A stretch of DNA of 37,884 nucleotides from Candidatus Aminicenantota bacterium. Its GTDB lineage: Bacteria > Acidobacteriota > Aminicenantia > Aminicenantales > Aminicenantaceae. The notes under the pieces were generated by a model, which was given only the letters and a program-made list of their open reading frames with translations, was not told the origin of the DNA and made no database searches. Of this stretch, positions 37,869 to 37,884 are shown piece by piece (within the stretch, counting starts at the first letter, position 1; every line of letters begins with the position of its first letter). The DNA is taken from positions 1 to 37,884 of the forward strand of contig JACUUK010000005.1 of assembly GCA_014859315.1 (NCBI GenBank), read 5' to 3'. The position numbers were made by a program, and so were the translations under genes.

Positions 37869-37884
37869 AAGATTATTTTCTTTT

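Noticed and set aside
1-37884. Defence island, CRISPR array, prophage or biosynthetic cluster
   Set aside because: No direct-repeat arrays, Cas, restriction, toxin-antitoxin, integrase or structural phage genes recognised on either strand.
1-37884. tRNA or rRNA genes
   Set aside because: No cloverleaf or rRNA-like segments noticed by eye; not computationally excluded.

Overview
This is an AT-rich bacterial chromosomal window. Its Oar-like TonB-receptor homologue, many secreted and outer-membrane proteins and overall gene mix resemble Aminicenantes/Acidobacteriota-type genomes, but that affiliation is inference from gene content only. Most of the window is densely packed housekeeping DNA: ltaE, PASTA protein-rpe, recN, miaB, hppA, nusA-infB-DUF503-rbfA-nrnA-truB, an NSS transporter, a DUF507 pair, rfbD, cstA, an acyl-CoA dehydrogenase and a TIGR03960/DUF2344 radical-SAM fusion. 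I see no CRISPR array, rRNA, tRNA, phage module or recognisable multi-gene defence or biosynthetic system. The observations most worth following up are: (1) a divergent thymidine/pyrimidine-nucleoside phosphorylase-fold protein that appears to have lost the phosphate-binding and catalytic motifs (29710-30915); (2) a 31-aa MetS-like small subunit overlapping the end of the NSS transporter gene and absent from the ORF track (25275-25370); (3) two non-coding inverted-repeat elements, one with 4-bp flanking repeats and one with an internal 16-bp hairpin stem, on either side of a PKD/beta-barrel gene (27016-27278 and 28979-29147); (4) a perfect 16-bp palindrome overlapping the predicted -35 box of a K+-dependent-type membrane pyrophosphatase; and (5) a likely non-ATG (CTG or ATT) start with a missed signal peptide on the TonB-receptor-like gene. 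No computation or database search was run.
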